Shown here: positions 1 through 8,491 of the stretch, one piece after another
How the letters are laid out: each line of letters starts with the position of its first letter
Position numbering within the stretch: position 1 is the first letter of the stretch
Assembly (NCBI RefSeq): GCF_002927635.1
Contig: NZ_PRDS01000005.1
Location: forward strand, 204,127 to 268,126
DNA length: 64,000 nucleotides
Reading direction: 5' to 3'
DNA from: Albidovulum inexpectatum
GTDB taxonomy: Bacteria; Pseudomonadota; Alphaproteobacteria; Rhodobacterales; Rhodobacteraceae
Notes under the pieces: generated by a model
Database searches by the model: none
Told to the model about the DNA's origin: nothing
What the model saw: the letters and a program-made list of their open reading frames with translations, nothing else
Position numbers and translations under genes: made by a program

Positions 1-848
1 GCGCCCTCGGTCGAGTTCTGCAGCAGGCGCTCGCTCTCTCCCATGACGTTGTTGATCGACATCAGGCCCGCCAGCGCACCCGAGATCAGCATCGCCAGCA
101 TCGTCACCCGAAAGGGCGAGATACCGGCATAAAGCGCCGCAGGTTCCGACCGCCCGAAGGCACGAATCTCATAGCCCAGGCGTGTGCGCCACAGCAGAAC
201 CCAGACCAGCCAGCAGGCGATGAGCGCGATGAACAGCGTCACATTCGCCGGAACCTGCTTGTCGAAGATCAGGTTCACCAGCGGTATTTCGTTCAGCTGG
301 GGCAGGTGGGCGCCTTCGGGAAAGCGCGCGGTGGCCGGATCCATCTGCCCTGCGGGCTTCAGCACGCTGACCAGCAGATAGATGATCAGCGCAGCGGCGA
401 TATAGTTGAACATGATCGTCGTAATGACGATGTGGCTGCCGCGCCGTGCCTGCAGCCAGGCCGGAATGGCCGCCCAGGCCGCGCCGAACAGGGCCGCGCC
501 CACCATCGCGGCCGGCAGGGCCAGCGTCCAGTGCGGCCAGGGAAAGGACAGGCAGACCAGCGCCACGCCAAGTCCGCCCAGCGTTGCCTGCCCCTCGCCG
601 CCGATATTGAACAGCGATGCATGGAAGGCCACAGTTACCGCAAGCCCGGTGAACATGAAGCTTGTGGCGTAATACAGCGTGTATCCCCAGGCATAGGGCG
701 ATCCAAGCGCGCCCACCACCATGGTGCGCAGAGCTTCCCACGGGCTTTGCCCGATGGCCAGGATGACCAGCGCCGAGATCACGCCAGCCAGCAGCAGCGA
801 GATCAGAGGCACAAGGACCAGATCGGCCCAGCGAGGCAGGCGGGTCAT
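1..848 (-). CDS. ABC transporter permease, BMP/YufP-type (3' end beyond window)
   Basis: Inner-membrane permease of a BMP-type importer. Seen: the frame is open from an ATG at 848 to the left edge, giving about 282 residues without a stop, with many hydrophobic segments and a conserved-looking FNIGGEGQ stretch typical of the sugar/nucleoside permeases in the branched-chain superfamily. Its ATG overlaps the stop of the upstream ATPase gene (ATGA), so translation is probably coupled. Known: such permeases pair with a BMP lipoprotein and a double ABC ATPase to import nucleosides or related compounds. Inferred: a second permease gene probably follows beyond the window. The substrate cannot be read from sequence. 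Confidence 0.88.
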   Translation of the reverse strand, partial: MTRLPRWADLVLVPLISLLLAGVISALVILAIGQSPWEALRTMVVGALGSPYAWGYTLYYATSFMFTGLAVTVAFHASLFNIGGEGQATLGGLGVALVCLSFPWPHWTLALPAAMVGAALFGAAWAAIPAWLQARRGSHIVITTIMFNYIAAALIIYLLVSVLKPAGQMDPATARFPEGAHLPQLNEIPLVNLIFDKQVPANVTLFIALIACWLVWVLLWRTRLGYEIRAFGRSEPAALYAGISPFRVTMLAMLISGALAGLMSINNVMGESERLLQNSTEG

Positions 849-2437
849 CTTGCGTCCCCCTTGCCGTTTGCGACCCCGGCCATCAGAAGACCCAGTTCGC
901 GTTCGTCGGTTTGTTCGGGCAGGCGTTCGCCCATGATGCGGCCGTCGAACATGACGGCAATGCGGTCGGACAGGCTCATGATTTCGTCCAGTTCAACCGA
1001 GACAAGCAGCACTGCCTTGCCGGCATCGCGCAGCTCGACAATGCGTTTGTGAATGAATTCGATGGCGCCGATATCGACGCCGCGCGTTGGCTGCCCCACC
1101 AGGAGCAGATCCGGATTGCGCTCGATCTCGCGCGCCAGGATGATCTTCTGCTGGTTGCCGCCCGAGAAGTTCTTGGCCTGCAGTGTCGGGATGGGTGGGC
1201 GAACGTCGAAGCGTTCCATCTTGCCCATCGTGTCGCGCAGGATCGCATCGTTGTCCATCAGCCACCGGTTCTTCTGATAGGCCGGATCGTGGTGATAGCC
1301 AAAGGCGACGTTCTCCCAGGCGGTAAAGTCCAGGATCATGCCCAGACGCTGCCGGTCTTCGGGGACATGCGCGATACCGCGCGCCCTGCGCGACTGGCCA
1401 TCGGAATGGCGCCCGGTCAGGTCCAGTTCCTCGCCATTCAGGCGGACGCGACCCTGACCCTTCATGATGCCACCCAGGACCGCCAGCAGCTCGGACTGGC
1501 CGTTGCCCGCGACGCCCGCAATGCCCAGGATTTCGCCCGCGCGTATCTGGAAAGATATCCCCTTCAGTCGTTCGACCCCGTCGGCATCGGTCACGCGAAG
1601 GTCTTCGACCTCAAGCACGGTCGCTCCGGGCGAGGCTGGCGCCTTGGGAACGTTCAGCAGAACCTTGCGACCCACCATCAGCTCGGCCAGCTGTTCGGGG
1701 CTGGTCTCGGCCGTGCGTACGGTGGCGGTCATCTCGCCGCGCCGCATGACGCTGACGGTGTCGGTGACCTCCATGATTTCGCGCAGCTTGTGCGTGATCA
1801 GGATGATCGTCTTTCCCTGTTCCTTCAGGTTCTTGAGGATGCGGAACAGGTGATCGGCCTCGGCCGGGGTCAGAACCCCCGTTGGCTCATCAAGGATCAG
1901 GATGTCGGCATGGCGATACAGCGCCTTGAGGATTTCGACCCTCTGCTGATGCCCGACGGACAGATCCTCGACCACGGCATCGGGATCGACCTCCAGCTCG
2001 TATTCGCGGGCAAGTTCGTCAAGAACGCGCCGTGCCTTGGCCAGCGAGGGACGCAGCAGCGCGCCATCTTCGGCCCCAAGCACGATATTTTCCAGAACGG
2101 TAAAGTTCGGGACCAGCTTGAAATGCTGAAAGACCATGCCGATGCCTGCGCGGATCGCGTCCTGGCTGTCGTGGATCTCGGTCTTCTTGCCATTGATGAA
2201 GATCTCGCCCGAGTCGGCGCGATAGAATCCATACAGGATGGACATCAGCGTGGACTTGCCCGCGCCGTTCTCGCCGATGATGCCGTGGATCGTGCCCGGC
2301 ATCACGCGAATCGAGATATCCTTGTTCGCCTGAACGGTGCCGAACGCCTTGGAGATGCCCCGCAGCTCGATCGCTGGTGGAACATCCAAAGGGGCGGCGG
2401 TGTCCCGCCGCCCCATTTTCGTTTCAGGGCTCATCAT
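845..2437 (-). CDS. ABC transporter ATP-binding protein with two ABC domains (BMP-type importer)
   Basis: Cytoplasmic ATPase of the importer, 530 residues with tandem nucleotide-binding domains. Seen: the first domain has a canonical Walker A (GENGAGKST, about 55-63), an LSVGHQQR signature and an LILDEPT Walker B. The second has a degenerate Walker A (GVAGNGQSE), an FSGGNQQK signature and a Walker B ending in GQPT where DEPT is usual. One canonical and one degenerate half is common in sugar/nucleoside ATPases of this class. Two ATGs lie in tandem at 2437 and 2434. The upstream BMP gene ends one base before 2437 and the permease overlaps the 3' end by 4 bp, so this is a tight operon. Confidence 0.93.
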   Translation of the reverse strand: MMSPETKMGRRDTAAPLDVPPAIELRGISKAFGTVQANKDISIRVMPGTIHGIIGENGAGKSTLMSILYGFYRADSGEIFINGKKTEIHDSQDAIRAGIGMVFQHFKLVPNFTVLENIVLGAEDGALLRPSLAKARRVLDELAREYELEVDPDAVVEDLSVGHQQRVEILKALYRHADILILDEPTGVLTPAEADHLFRILKNLKEQGKTIILITHKLREIMEVTDTVSVMRRGEMTATVRTAETSPEQLAELMVGRKVLLNVPKAPASPGATVLEVEDLRVTDADGVERLKGISFQIRAGEILGIAGVAGNGQSELLAVLGGIMKGQGRVRLNGEELDLTGRHSDGQSRRARGIAHVPEDRQRLGMILDFTAWENVAFGYHHDPAYQKNRWLMDNDAILRDTMGKMERFDVRPPIPTLQAKNFSGGNQQKIILAREIERNPDLLLVGQPTRGVDIGAIEFIHKRIVELRDAGKAVLLVSVELDEIMSLSDRIAVMFDGRIMGERLPEQTDERELGLLMAGVANGKGDAR

Positions 2438-2438
2438 C

Positions 2439-3434
2439 TCAGAAGGTCAGGGCAGGGCAGGTCTCGTCGGCCATGTAGTCATGGACCTTGATCTCGCCCG
2501 AAATGATCTTGGCCTTGGCCTCTTCGACGGCGGCCTTCATCTCGTCGGTGATCAGCGCGGCGTTGTTTTCGTCCAGCGCGTAATCGACGCCGCCCTTGGC
2601 CAGGTCCATCACTTCGATACCCGGCTCGATGTTTTCGCCGGCCTTGAAGGCTTCGTAGACGGCATTGTCCACGCGCTTGAGCATCGAGGTCAGAACCTTG
2701 CCCGGATGCAGGTAGTTCTGGTTGCTGTCGACGCCGATCGACAGGATGCCTTCGTCGGCTGCGGCCTGCAGAACACCGATGCCGGTGCCGCCAGCCGCGG
2801 CATAGATGACGTCAGCGCCCTGCGCCTTCTGGGCCTTGGCGATCTCGGCGCCCTTGACCGGATCGTTCCATGCCGCGGGCGTCGAGCCCGTCATGTTCAC
2901 GATGATCTTGGCATCGGGATTGACGGCCTTGACGCCTTGGGCATAGCCGCAGGCGAACTTGCGGATCAGGGGAATGTCCATGCCGCCGACGAAGCCGACC
3001 GTGCCGGTCTTCGATGCCTTGGCGGCCAGCACGCCGACCAGGTACGAGCCCTGCTCTTCGGTGAAGACGATCGATTTGACGTTGGGCTGATCGACCACCA
3101 TGTCGATGATCGCGAATTTCGTGTCCGGATAGTCCGGCGCGACCTTGTTCAGCACGTCGCCGAAGGCAAAGCCGGTCATGACCACCGGATTGGCGCCAGA
3201 TTCGGCCAGTCGGCGCAGGGCCTGCTCGCGCTGGGCCTCGGACTGCATCTCCAGTTCCTTGTAGGTGCCGCCGGTTTCGGCTTTCCAGCGCTCGGCACCG
3301 TTATAGGCGGCCTCGTTGAAGGATTTGTCGAACTTCCCGCCCAGATCATAGATGATCGCCGGATCGGCAAGCGCCGCGCCCGCCGTAAGCGCCAGCGCCG
3401 CGGCTGCGCCGAGGAATTTGGTCATGAGGGTCAT
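2439..3434 (-). CDS. BMP family ABC transporter substrate-binding protein
   Basis: Periplasmic binding component of the importer, 331 residues. Seen: a signal peptide (MTLMTKF then an Ala/Leu-rich core ending ALADP), followed by the BMP fold with YDLGGKFDKSFNEAAYNGAERW near the N-terminus and the GFVGGMD and AGGTGIG segments seen in PnrA/TmpC-like purine-nucleoside binders. The frame is open upstream to 3545, but the ATG at 3434 is chosen because AGGGAG lies about 6 bases before it and the signal peptide starts there. An ATG at 3425 is an alternative. First gene of the operon with the ATPase and permease. Substrate is probably a nucleoside or purine-like compound (inferred). Confidence 0.92.
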   Translation of the reverse strand: MTLMTKFLGAAAALALTAGAALADPAIIYDLGGKFDKSFNEAAYNGAERWKAETGGTYKELEMQSEAQREQALRRLAESGANPVVMTGFAFGDVLNKVAPDYPDTKFAIIDMVVDQPNVKSIVFTEEQGSYLVGVLAAKASKTGTVGFVGGMDIPLIRKFACGYAQGVKAVNPDAKIIVNMTGSTPAAWNDPVKGAEIAKAQKAQGADVIYAAAGGTGIGVLQAAADEGILSIGVDSNQNYLHPGKVLTSMLKRVDNAVYEAFKAGENIEPGIEVMDLAKGGVDYALDENNAALITDEMKAAVEEAKAKIISGEIKVHDYMADETCPALTF

Positions 3435-3479
3435 GGAATGCTCCCTGTTTGGGTCACTGGTATCCGCAAGTGCGCCAGA

Positions 3480-3545
3480 CCCGTCACGGTATCGGGCGCG
3501 TGCGGATTGGGAACGATTAGTGCGAAACCAGCCCGTCACGGTCAA
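3480..3545 (-). promoter_or_regulatory. Candidate promoter and repeated operator of the BMP transporter operon
   Basis: On the minus strand TTGACC (3540-3545) and ACTAAT (3516-3521) are 18 bases apart, an acceptable sigma-70-like pair about 80 bases upstream of the BMP start. An 11-mer, cccgtcacggt on the plus strand, occurs at 3480-3490 and again at 3532-3542. Its core CCGT-C-ACGG is a perfect inverted repeat. One copy overlaps the proposed -35 and the other lies downstream of the -10, the layout expected of a repressor-controlled promoter. Promoter and operator are both inferred. Confidence 0.45.
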
Positions 3546-3594
3546 TAGCTATTTGCGCCTGCCCGCCTGCGGGGACGCAACGTGCGGGCTTCGA

Positions 3595-4035
3595 TCAGTC
3601 CTGCCTTCTTAGGTTTCGTGCCATGACCAGAGCATCCACGGGGCTGCCATCGGGCCGGCGGTAGTACCCACGCCGACAGCCGGATTCAGCGAATTCGAAA
3701 CGGCGATAGAGTGCGATCGCCGGAAGGTTGTCGGCCGCGACTTCCAGAAAGGCCGTCGCAGCCCCACGCCGACGGGCTTCGTCCAGGAAGGACCGCACCA
3801 GCGCCGCGCCGTGCCCCTGGCGCTGCCTTTCGGGGGCAACGGCAAGGGTCAGCAATTCGGCCTCGTCGGCGACCACGCGCCCGACAAGCAGCCCGCCCAG
3901 CCCGGCGTCATCCTGACGGCTCAGGATGAACGCGCCCGGCTGCCCGAGAAACGCGGCAAATTCATCTGCCGACCATGGCCGAGGAGTCGTGAAAACGGCC
4001 GCGTGCAGAGCGGCGAGCGCCCAGGCGTCCGTCAT
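3595..4035 (-). CDS. rimI: Ribosomal-protein-alanine N-acetyltransferase RimI
   Basis: GNAT acetyltransferase of 146 residues, predicted to acetylate the N-terminal alanine of ribosomal protein S18 with acetyl-CoA. Seen: the acetyl-CoA motif RQRQGHG, followed by the helix ALVRSFLDEARRRG, then a strand-helix pair (FLEVAADNLPAIALYRRFEF) typical of RimI. Its ATG overlaps the tsaB stop by 4 bases (ATGA). Known: rimI and tsaB are neighbours in many bacteria. The assignment to RimI rather than another GNAT rests mainly on that pairing. Confidence 0.85.
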   Translation of the reverse strand: MTDAWALAALHAAVFTTPRPWSADEFAAFLGQPGAFILSRQDDAGLGGLLVGRVVADEAELLTLAVAPERQRQGHGAALVRSFLDEARRRGAATAFLEVAADNLPAIALYRRFEFAESGCRRGYYRRPDGSPVDALVMARNLRRQD

Positions 4036-4637
4036 GGCAGCAGGGGCGGCGCCACATCGCGCGCGGGCGCTGCGTCTGCCGGGCGCAGGTAGAGTGGCGC
4101 CGGACGGGGTGCCGTTTCGTGGGCACGCTCGGCCGCCAGACGCGCGATCTGCGCTGCGATCTCTTGGGGAGACACGCGATCATGGCGCAGGATTGGCAGA
4201 TCGGTCCTGTCAAGCTCGGACTCGGGCATGACGACGGGGGGCAGGGCCGATTGCGCGGTGAATTCCTGGACGCAAATCATGCCGCGCGGCGCGGGAACGA
4301 CCGCCAGGCAGGCCATGGCCGGCGGGCGGATGGACTCGAAAGCCGACACGCCAATCGCGGGGATGCCGCGCGCAAGAGCCAGACCACGCGCCGCGGCCAC
4401 GGCGATGCGAATACCGGTAAAATTGCCCGGTCCGATACCGACCCCGATCGCGTCCAGGGCGGACCAGTCCAGACCCTGCCTGTCCAGCAATGCGCTCAGA
4501 AGCGGCATCAGCCGTTCGGCCTGGCCGCGCGCCATCGTCTCGACGCGCGCGTCGACGATCTGGCCGCGCACAAGCAATGCGGCCGCGCAATGCGCGGCCG
4601 ATGTGTCGAATGCCAGGATCGTCGCTTCAGGCGGCAA
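4032..4637 (-). CDS. tsaB: tRNA N6-threonylcarbamoyladenosine biosynthesis protein TsaB
   Basis: Inactive-ASKHA partner of TsaD, needed to make t6A37 in ANN-decoding tRNAs. 201 residues. Seen: N-terminal ILAFDTSAAHCAAAL, the GIGPGNFTGIRI loop, and GLALARGIPAIGVSAFE, all characteristic of TsaB. The C-terminal third is less conserved. The first 11 bases overlap the 3' end of the nfu gene and the end overlaps rimI, so nfu–tsaB–rimI read as one transcript. Confidence 0.9.
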   Translation of the reverse strand: MPPEATILAFDTSAAHCAAALLVRGQIVDARVETMARGQAERLMPLLSALLDRQGLDWSALDAIGVGIGPGNFTGIRIAVAAARGLALARGIPAIGVSAFESIRPPAMACLAVVPAPRGMICVQEFTAQSALPPVVMPESELDRTDLPILRHDRVSPQEIAAQIARLAAERAHETAPRPAPLYLRPADAAPARDVAPPLLP

Positions 4638-5193
4638 CGGGACGAACCTCGATCACTTCGGGGATGTAATGGCGCAGCAGGTTCTCGATTCCCATCTTCA
4701 GCGTCAGGGTCGAGGACGGGCACCCTGCGCAGGCCCCCTGCATGTGCAGATACACGATACCGCGGTCGAATCCATGGAACGTGATGTCACCGCCATCCTG
4801 CGCCACGGCCGGGCGCACGCGCGTATCCAGCAACTCCTTGATCTGGCGAATGATCTCGGCATCGGGGCCGGATTCGTCGGTCTGGACATGGCCGCTTTCG
4901 GCCTGGCCTTCGTCCATCACCGGCTGGCCGGACTGGAAATGCTCCATGATCGCGCCAAGGATCGCGGGCTTGATGTGCTCCCACAGAACGTCATCGGACT
5001 TGGTCACGGTGACGAAGTCAGACCCCAGAAACACGGCCGTCACGCCGGGAACGGCGAAGATCCGCCTCGCCAGCGGCGATCTTGCGGCCGATTCGGCATC
5101 GGTGAAGTCCGCGGTTCCATTGCCCAGCACGCTTTGACCGGGAAGGAACTTCAGCGTGGCGGGGTTCGGCGTGGATTCGGTTTGAATGAACAT
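4627..5193 (-). CDS. NifU-family iron-sulfur scaffold/carrier protein (Nfu)
   Basis: 188 residues in two domains. Seen: an N-terminal Nfu_N domain starting MFIQTESTPNPATLKFLPG, and a C-terminal NifU-like domain with the cluster-binding CAGC (Cys155 and Cys158). Known: Nfu proteins carry assembled Fe-S clusters to target enzymes. Here an acidic linker joins the domains at about residues 90-112. First gene of the nfu–tsaB–rimI run. Confidence 0.92.
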   Translation of the reverse strand: MFIQTESTPNPATLKFLPGQSVLGNGTADFTDAESAARSPLARRIFAVPGVTAVFLGSDFVTVTKSDDVLWEHIKPAILGAIMEHFQSGQPVMDEGQAESGHVQTDESGPDAEIIRQIKELLDTRVRPAVAQDGGDITFHGFDRGIVYLHMQGACAGCPSSTLTLKMGIENLLRHYIPEVIEVRPVAA

Positions 5194-5253
5194 GACAGGG
5201 CGCCTCCATCTGATCTGGATATGCGCCCCGCGGCCCGTCGCGTCAAGGACTGC

Positions 5254-5961
5254 TCAGGCCTGTTCGCGATCCGCGTCTGTCGGGAAGACCTGCTGGACGA
5301 TCCCGACAAGCAGAAGATAGATCGAGCTGAGCGCCAGCCCCCAATGGGCAATGTCACCCGGCGCGAAATCGACCCAGGCCGCGCGCGCGGCAAACAACAC
5401 CCAGGCGATGGCGATCGGCAAGGTCAGCCAGCGCCAGCGTTCGGTGCGCACGGGATGAACGAATTTCAGATTCGTGAACATGGATGCGGCCAAGGCCACG
5501 ATGATTGCCGTCATGAGATAGAAATTCGGCTTAAGGGCAAACAGGACCAGCACGACCATGTTCCAGCAGGCCGGAAAGCCGGCAAAGGAATTGTCGCGCG
5601 TCTTCATGCGTGTATCGACGAAATAGATCGCGCTGGCATAGGTGATGACGATGATCGCCAGCCAGCCCGTCCAGCCCGGCAGCAGCCCCGATTGAAACAG
5701 CGCGAAGGCAGGAATGAAGACATAGGTCAGGTAGTCGATGATCAGGTCCAGAAGCACCTCGTCATAGGTCGGCCAGTTCACCTTGACGTGGTAGTGACGC
5801 GCCAGCGGGCCGTCGATCCCGTCGACGATCAGCGCCACGACAAGCCACAGGAACATCATGCTCCATTCCCCGTCCGCCGCGGCCAGCATTGCCAGCATCG
5901 ACAGCACCGCACCAGTCGCGGTGAACAGGTGAACCAGCAGCGCCTTTGTCCGTGGCGTCAT
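5254..5961 (-). CDS. pcs: Phosphatidylcholine synthase (CDP-alcohol phosphatidyltransferase family)
   Basis: Inner-membrane enzyme, 235 residues, that condenses CDP-diacylglycerol with choline to make phosphatidylcholine in one step. Seen: the CDP-alcohol motif, with Asp50-Gly51, Ala54-Arg55, Asp72 and Asp76, then the DYLTYVFIPAFALFQSG stretch that distinguishes Pcs from other family members. About 7-8 hydrophobic segments. Known: Pcs is common in alphaproteobacteria and depends on choline uptake. It lies alone between xerC and nfu on the same strand. Confidence 0.9.
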   Translation of the reverse strand: MTPRTKALLVHLFTATGAVLSMLAMLAAADGEWSMMFLWLVVALIVDGIDGPLARHYHVKVNWPTYDEVLLDLIIDYLTYVFIPAFALFQSGLLPGWTGWLAIIVITYASAIYFVDTRMKTRDNSFAGFPACWNMVVLVLFALKPNFYLMTAIIVALAASMFTNLKFVHPVRTERWRWLTLPIAIAWVLFAARAAWVDFAPGDIAHWGLALSSIYLLLVGIVQQVFPTDADREQA

Positions 5962-5989
5962 GTCATGTCGTCCTTCACTGGTGCAATCT

Positions 5990-6919
5990 TCATGCGCGGG
6001 GATGGGCCTTCTGGTAAATCTCCATCAGGCGGGCAGTGTCAACCGAGGTATAGACCTGGGTGGTCGAGAGGGAGGCATGACCCAGGAGCTTCTGGATCGC
6101 CCGCAGGTCGCCCCCGGCGGCCAACAGATGGGTGGCAAAGCTGTGGCGCAGGGCATGGGGGGTGGCGCTTGCCGGAAGGCCCAGGCCGTGACGCACCTGC
6201 TCCATCGCGCGCGCAACAAGGCGCGGGTTCAAAGGCCCGCCGCGAGCGCCGCGAAAGATCGGCGCGGCGCGGTCGTCCGCGATGGGCCAGGGAGCCAGTT
6301 CGACGTAACGTTCGACAGCCTGCCGTGCGGCCGGAAGCAACGGCACGATCCGTTCCTTTCCGCCCTTGCCGCGGATGCGCAGGCTGTCTTGCAGCGGCAG
6401 GTCCGCCCCGGTCAGGCCAAGCGCTTCGGAGATGCGCAGACCACAACCATACAGCAGCACCGCGACCGCAACATCGCGCGCCCCGATCCAGTCGGCGCGC
6501 GATGTCTGTCCGATCTGTTCGACCACGGCGCGCGCCGCGTCGGGCGAAAGCGCGCGCGGCAGGCTGCGGCGATATCTGGGTGCCCGGGCGGACAGGATCA
6601 CCGTCAGGTCCAGGCCATCGCGCTCGGCCAGCCAGCGGGCAAAGGACTTGACCGCCGACAGGCGCCGCGCCAGCGTTCGGGCCGAAACGCCGCGCGCGCG
6701 TTCATGTGCCAGAAAGGCCCGCATGTCGGCCTGCGTGATGCTGGCCAGCGCACCCGGCCCGGGCGCGCCGCCCAGATGGGTTGCCAGAAAGACAAGGAAG
6801 TCGGATACGTCCGTCGAATAGGCCCGCAGCGTATGCGCCGACGCTGCATCCAGCGCGCCCAACCGCTCCAGCCAGTCCGACAGGGCCTCGCGCAGCGCAG
6901 GGTTGATGGCCAGCGTCAT
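5990..6919 (-). CDS. xerC: Tyrosine recombinase XerC
   Basis: Site-specific recombinase of 309 residues, expected to act with XerD at dif to resolve chromosome dimers. Seen: an N-terminal SAM-like core-binding domain (about 1-100) and the full catalytic set: Arg162 in GLRISEALGL, Lys185 in RGKGGKER, His255 and Arg258 in HALRHSFATHL, His281 in LLGHASLSTTQ and Tyr290 in VYTSVD. Nothing nearby suggests a mobile-element integrase. It follows the DUF484 gene by 6 bp. That pairing is typical for XerC in proteobacteria. Confidence 0.93.
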   Translation of the reverse strand: MTLAINPALREALSDWLERLGALDAASAHTLRAYSTDVSDFLVFLATHLGGAPGPGALASITQADMRAFLAHERARGVSARTLARRLSAVKSFARWLAERDGLDLTVILSARAPRYRRSLPRALSPDAARAVVEQIGQTSRADWIGARDVAVAVLLYGCGLRISEALGLTGADLPLQDSLRIRGKGGKERIVPLLPAARQAVERYVELAPWPIADDRAAPIFRGARGGPLNPRLVARAMEQVRHGLGLPASATPHALRHSFATHLLAAGGDLRAIQKLLGHASLSTTQVYTSVDTARLMEIYQKAHPRA

Positions 6920-6925
6920 GACGGC

Positions 6926-7633
6926 CTAGCCCAGCCAGCGCCGCATCGTCCTTTCAAAGACCCCGGCCAGAAAGCCCAGCAGGTCGGTGCCATGCGCGGG
7001 GTCGAACTGATGCGCGTCCGCCGAGCCAAGGGCCAGCAGGCCAGGCAGGCGGCCCGCCCCGAAATCCAGCCGCATCACGGCTTCCGAGCGGATCCAGCCA
7101 TTGTCCTCTCCAAAGATGACGGCTTCGTCGGGCGCTGTCTGGCGCAGAACCACGTTGCGCGGCGCCCCGACGCGGCCGGCATTGAGATAGGCGTCGGCAA
7201 AGCCCGGCCCGACCAGGCACAGGATGTCTCCGAACCGCTCGAGCGCCGGATCGCCCTGATCCGCGTGCGTTTCCAGCACCAGACGCACCGCGCGCACGCG
7301 CAGGATGCGGGCGACGTCCTCGCCCAGATTGCGCAGGAAGCTTTCGAAATCGGCAGGTTCCAGCAGGCTGAGAACCGCGCGGTGGATCTGGCTTGTGCCG
7401 GCAAGGTTTTCATACGCGGCGGCGATGACCGAACGGTGCGTGTCCTCCAGCCGCGCCAGGCGCGCCTCCAGGCGCTCCATCGCGATGCCGCGCAGATCGA
7501 CGATGTTTGCGCCCATCGCGCGTTCATTCGCGCGGATCAGCGCCTTCATCAGGTCCGGGTCTTCCAGGATGACCTCTGGCTGCGCCAGAAGTTTCCTGCG
7601 CAATTCCTCTGCGAGGATCGCCGTTTCCGCCAT
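6926..7633 (-). CDS. DUF484 family protein
   Basis: 235-residue cytoplasmic protein. Seen: an N-terminal helical part starting MAETAILAEELRRKLLAQPEVILEDPDLMKAL split by charged helices, then a GAF-like domain from about residue 90. Known: DUF484 proteins are usually encoded just upstream of xerC; function unknown. The frame is open to 7678, but the ATG at 7633 is preferred because AGAGGG precedes it at good spacing. Confidence 0.87.
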   Translation of the reverse strand: MAETAILAEELRRKLLAQPEVILEDPDLMKALIRANERAMGANIVDLRGIAMERLEARLARLEDTHRSVIAAAYENLAGTSQIHRAVLSLLEPADFESFLRNLGEDVARILRVRAVRLVLETHADQGDPALERFGDILCLVGPGFADAYLNAGRVGAPRNVVLRQTAPDEAVIFGEDNGWIRSEAVMRLDFGAGRLPGLLALGSADAHQFDPAHGTDLLGFLAGVFERTMRRWLG

Positions 7634-7714
7634 GTCTGCCCTCTGCCATTTCTTGCTTTTGCGGCAGCCTAACAGCAATCGCCGCCGGCGTTTAGGAAAA
7701 AACGCAAACGAAGC

Positions 7715-7743
7715 CGCGGCGCGGGAACCTTGCCCGCGCCGCG
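7715..7743 (-). terminator. Hairpin terminator after the aldolase gene
   Basis: An 11-bp perfect inverted repeat (CGCGGCGCGGG / CCCGCGCCGCG) with a 7-base loop lies 8 bases past the aldolase stop. On the minus strand it is followed by a T-rich stretch that includes a run of six T. It separates the aldolase from the DUF484–xerC transcript. Confidence 0.75.
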
Positions 7744-7751
7744 TTTCAGGA

Positions 7752-8405
7752 TCAGACGATCTTCTGCCCGGTCTTGGCCCAGTCCTTCAGGAACTGGTCC
7801 AGCCCCTTGTCGGTCAGCGGGTGATTGGCCATCGCCTTGATGACCTGGGGCGGGGCGGTGACGATATCGGCGCCGATGCGCGCGCACTCGATCACGTGAT
7901 TGACCGACCGGATCGAAGCCGCCAGAACCTCGGTGCCGAAATCATAGTTGTCATAGATCGTCCGGATGTCGGCGATCAGGTCCAGACCATCCAGGTGGAT
8001 GTCATCCAGACGTCCGATAAAGGGCGAGATGAAGGCCGCGCCAGCCTTGGCGGCAAGGATCGCCTGGGCAGGCGAGAAGCACAGCGTGACGTTGACCTTC
8101 AGGCCTTCGGATGCGAAAGCCTTGCAGGCGGTCAGGCCGTCCCAGGTCAGCGGGACCTTGATCGCGATGTTCGGGGCGATCTTGGACAGTTTCATGCCTT
8201 CGGCGATCATTTCCCTGGCCTCGGTGGCCACGACTTCGGCCGAAACCGGCCCTTCGACCATGTCGCAGATCTCGCGCGTGACCTCGAGGATGTCGCGGCC
8301 CGATTTCAGGATCAGCGACGGGTTGGTGGTCACGCCATCGACCATGCCCAGATCGGCAAGTTCCTTGATTGCGGCGGTATCGGCGGTATCGACGAAGAAT
8401 TTCAT
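7752..8405 (-). CDS. fsa: Fructose-6-phosphate aldolase / transaldolase (TalC/MipB type)
   Basis: Short transaldolase-family protein, 217 residues. Seen: [16 protein letters not shown] at the N-terminus, GVTTNPSLI, the Schiff-base lysine Lys83 in [11 protein letters not shown], and [11 protein letters not shown]. Known: members cleave or transfer dihydroxyacetone units in the pentose-phosphate pathway; sequence alone does not separate FSA from true short transaldolase. ATG 8405 is preferred: AGGGA lies 9 bases upstream. An in-frame ATG at 8414 is too close to that site. Divergent from priA. Confidence 0.9.
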   Translation of the reverse strand: MKFFVDTADTAAIKELADLGMVDGVTTNPSLILKSGRDILEVTREICDMVEGPVSAEVVATEAREMIAEGMKLSKIAPNIAIKVPLTWDGLTACKAFASEGLKVNVTLCFSPAQAILAAKAGAAFISPFIGRLDDIHLDGLDLIADIRTIYDNYDFGTEVLAASIRSVNHVIECARIGADIVTAPPQVIKAMANHPLTDKGLDQFLKDWAKTGQKIV

Positions 8406-8491
8406 GACGGACATTCCCTGGCTGGATATTGCTGTCGGGCGCCCTTCTATCGCGGATCGGGGCGAACCGGAACCCGCTATCGGGGGTATGC

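Noticed and set aside
911..2491. 526-codon plus-strand ORF opposite the BMP-type ATPase
   Set aside because: It mirrors a gene with clear ABC motifs; the product has no recognisable domain.
4228..6651. 807-codon plus-strand ORF across tsaB, nfu, pcs and xerC
   Set aside because: It lies antisense to four well-supported genes and its product is low-complexity, rich in Arg, Gly and Gln.
5990..6919. Tyrosine recombinase as sign of a mobile element
   Set aside because: Its pairing with DUF484 and lack of tRNA or att repeats identify it as housekeeping XerC.
5960..7672. 570-codon plus-strand ORF over xerC and DUF484
   Set aside because: Antisense shadow of xerC with all catalytic residues in the other strand.
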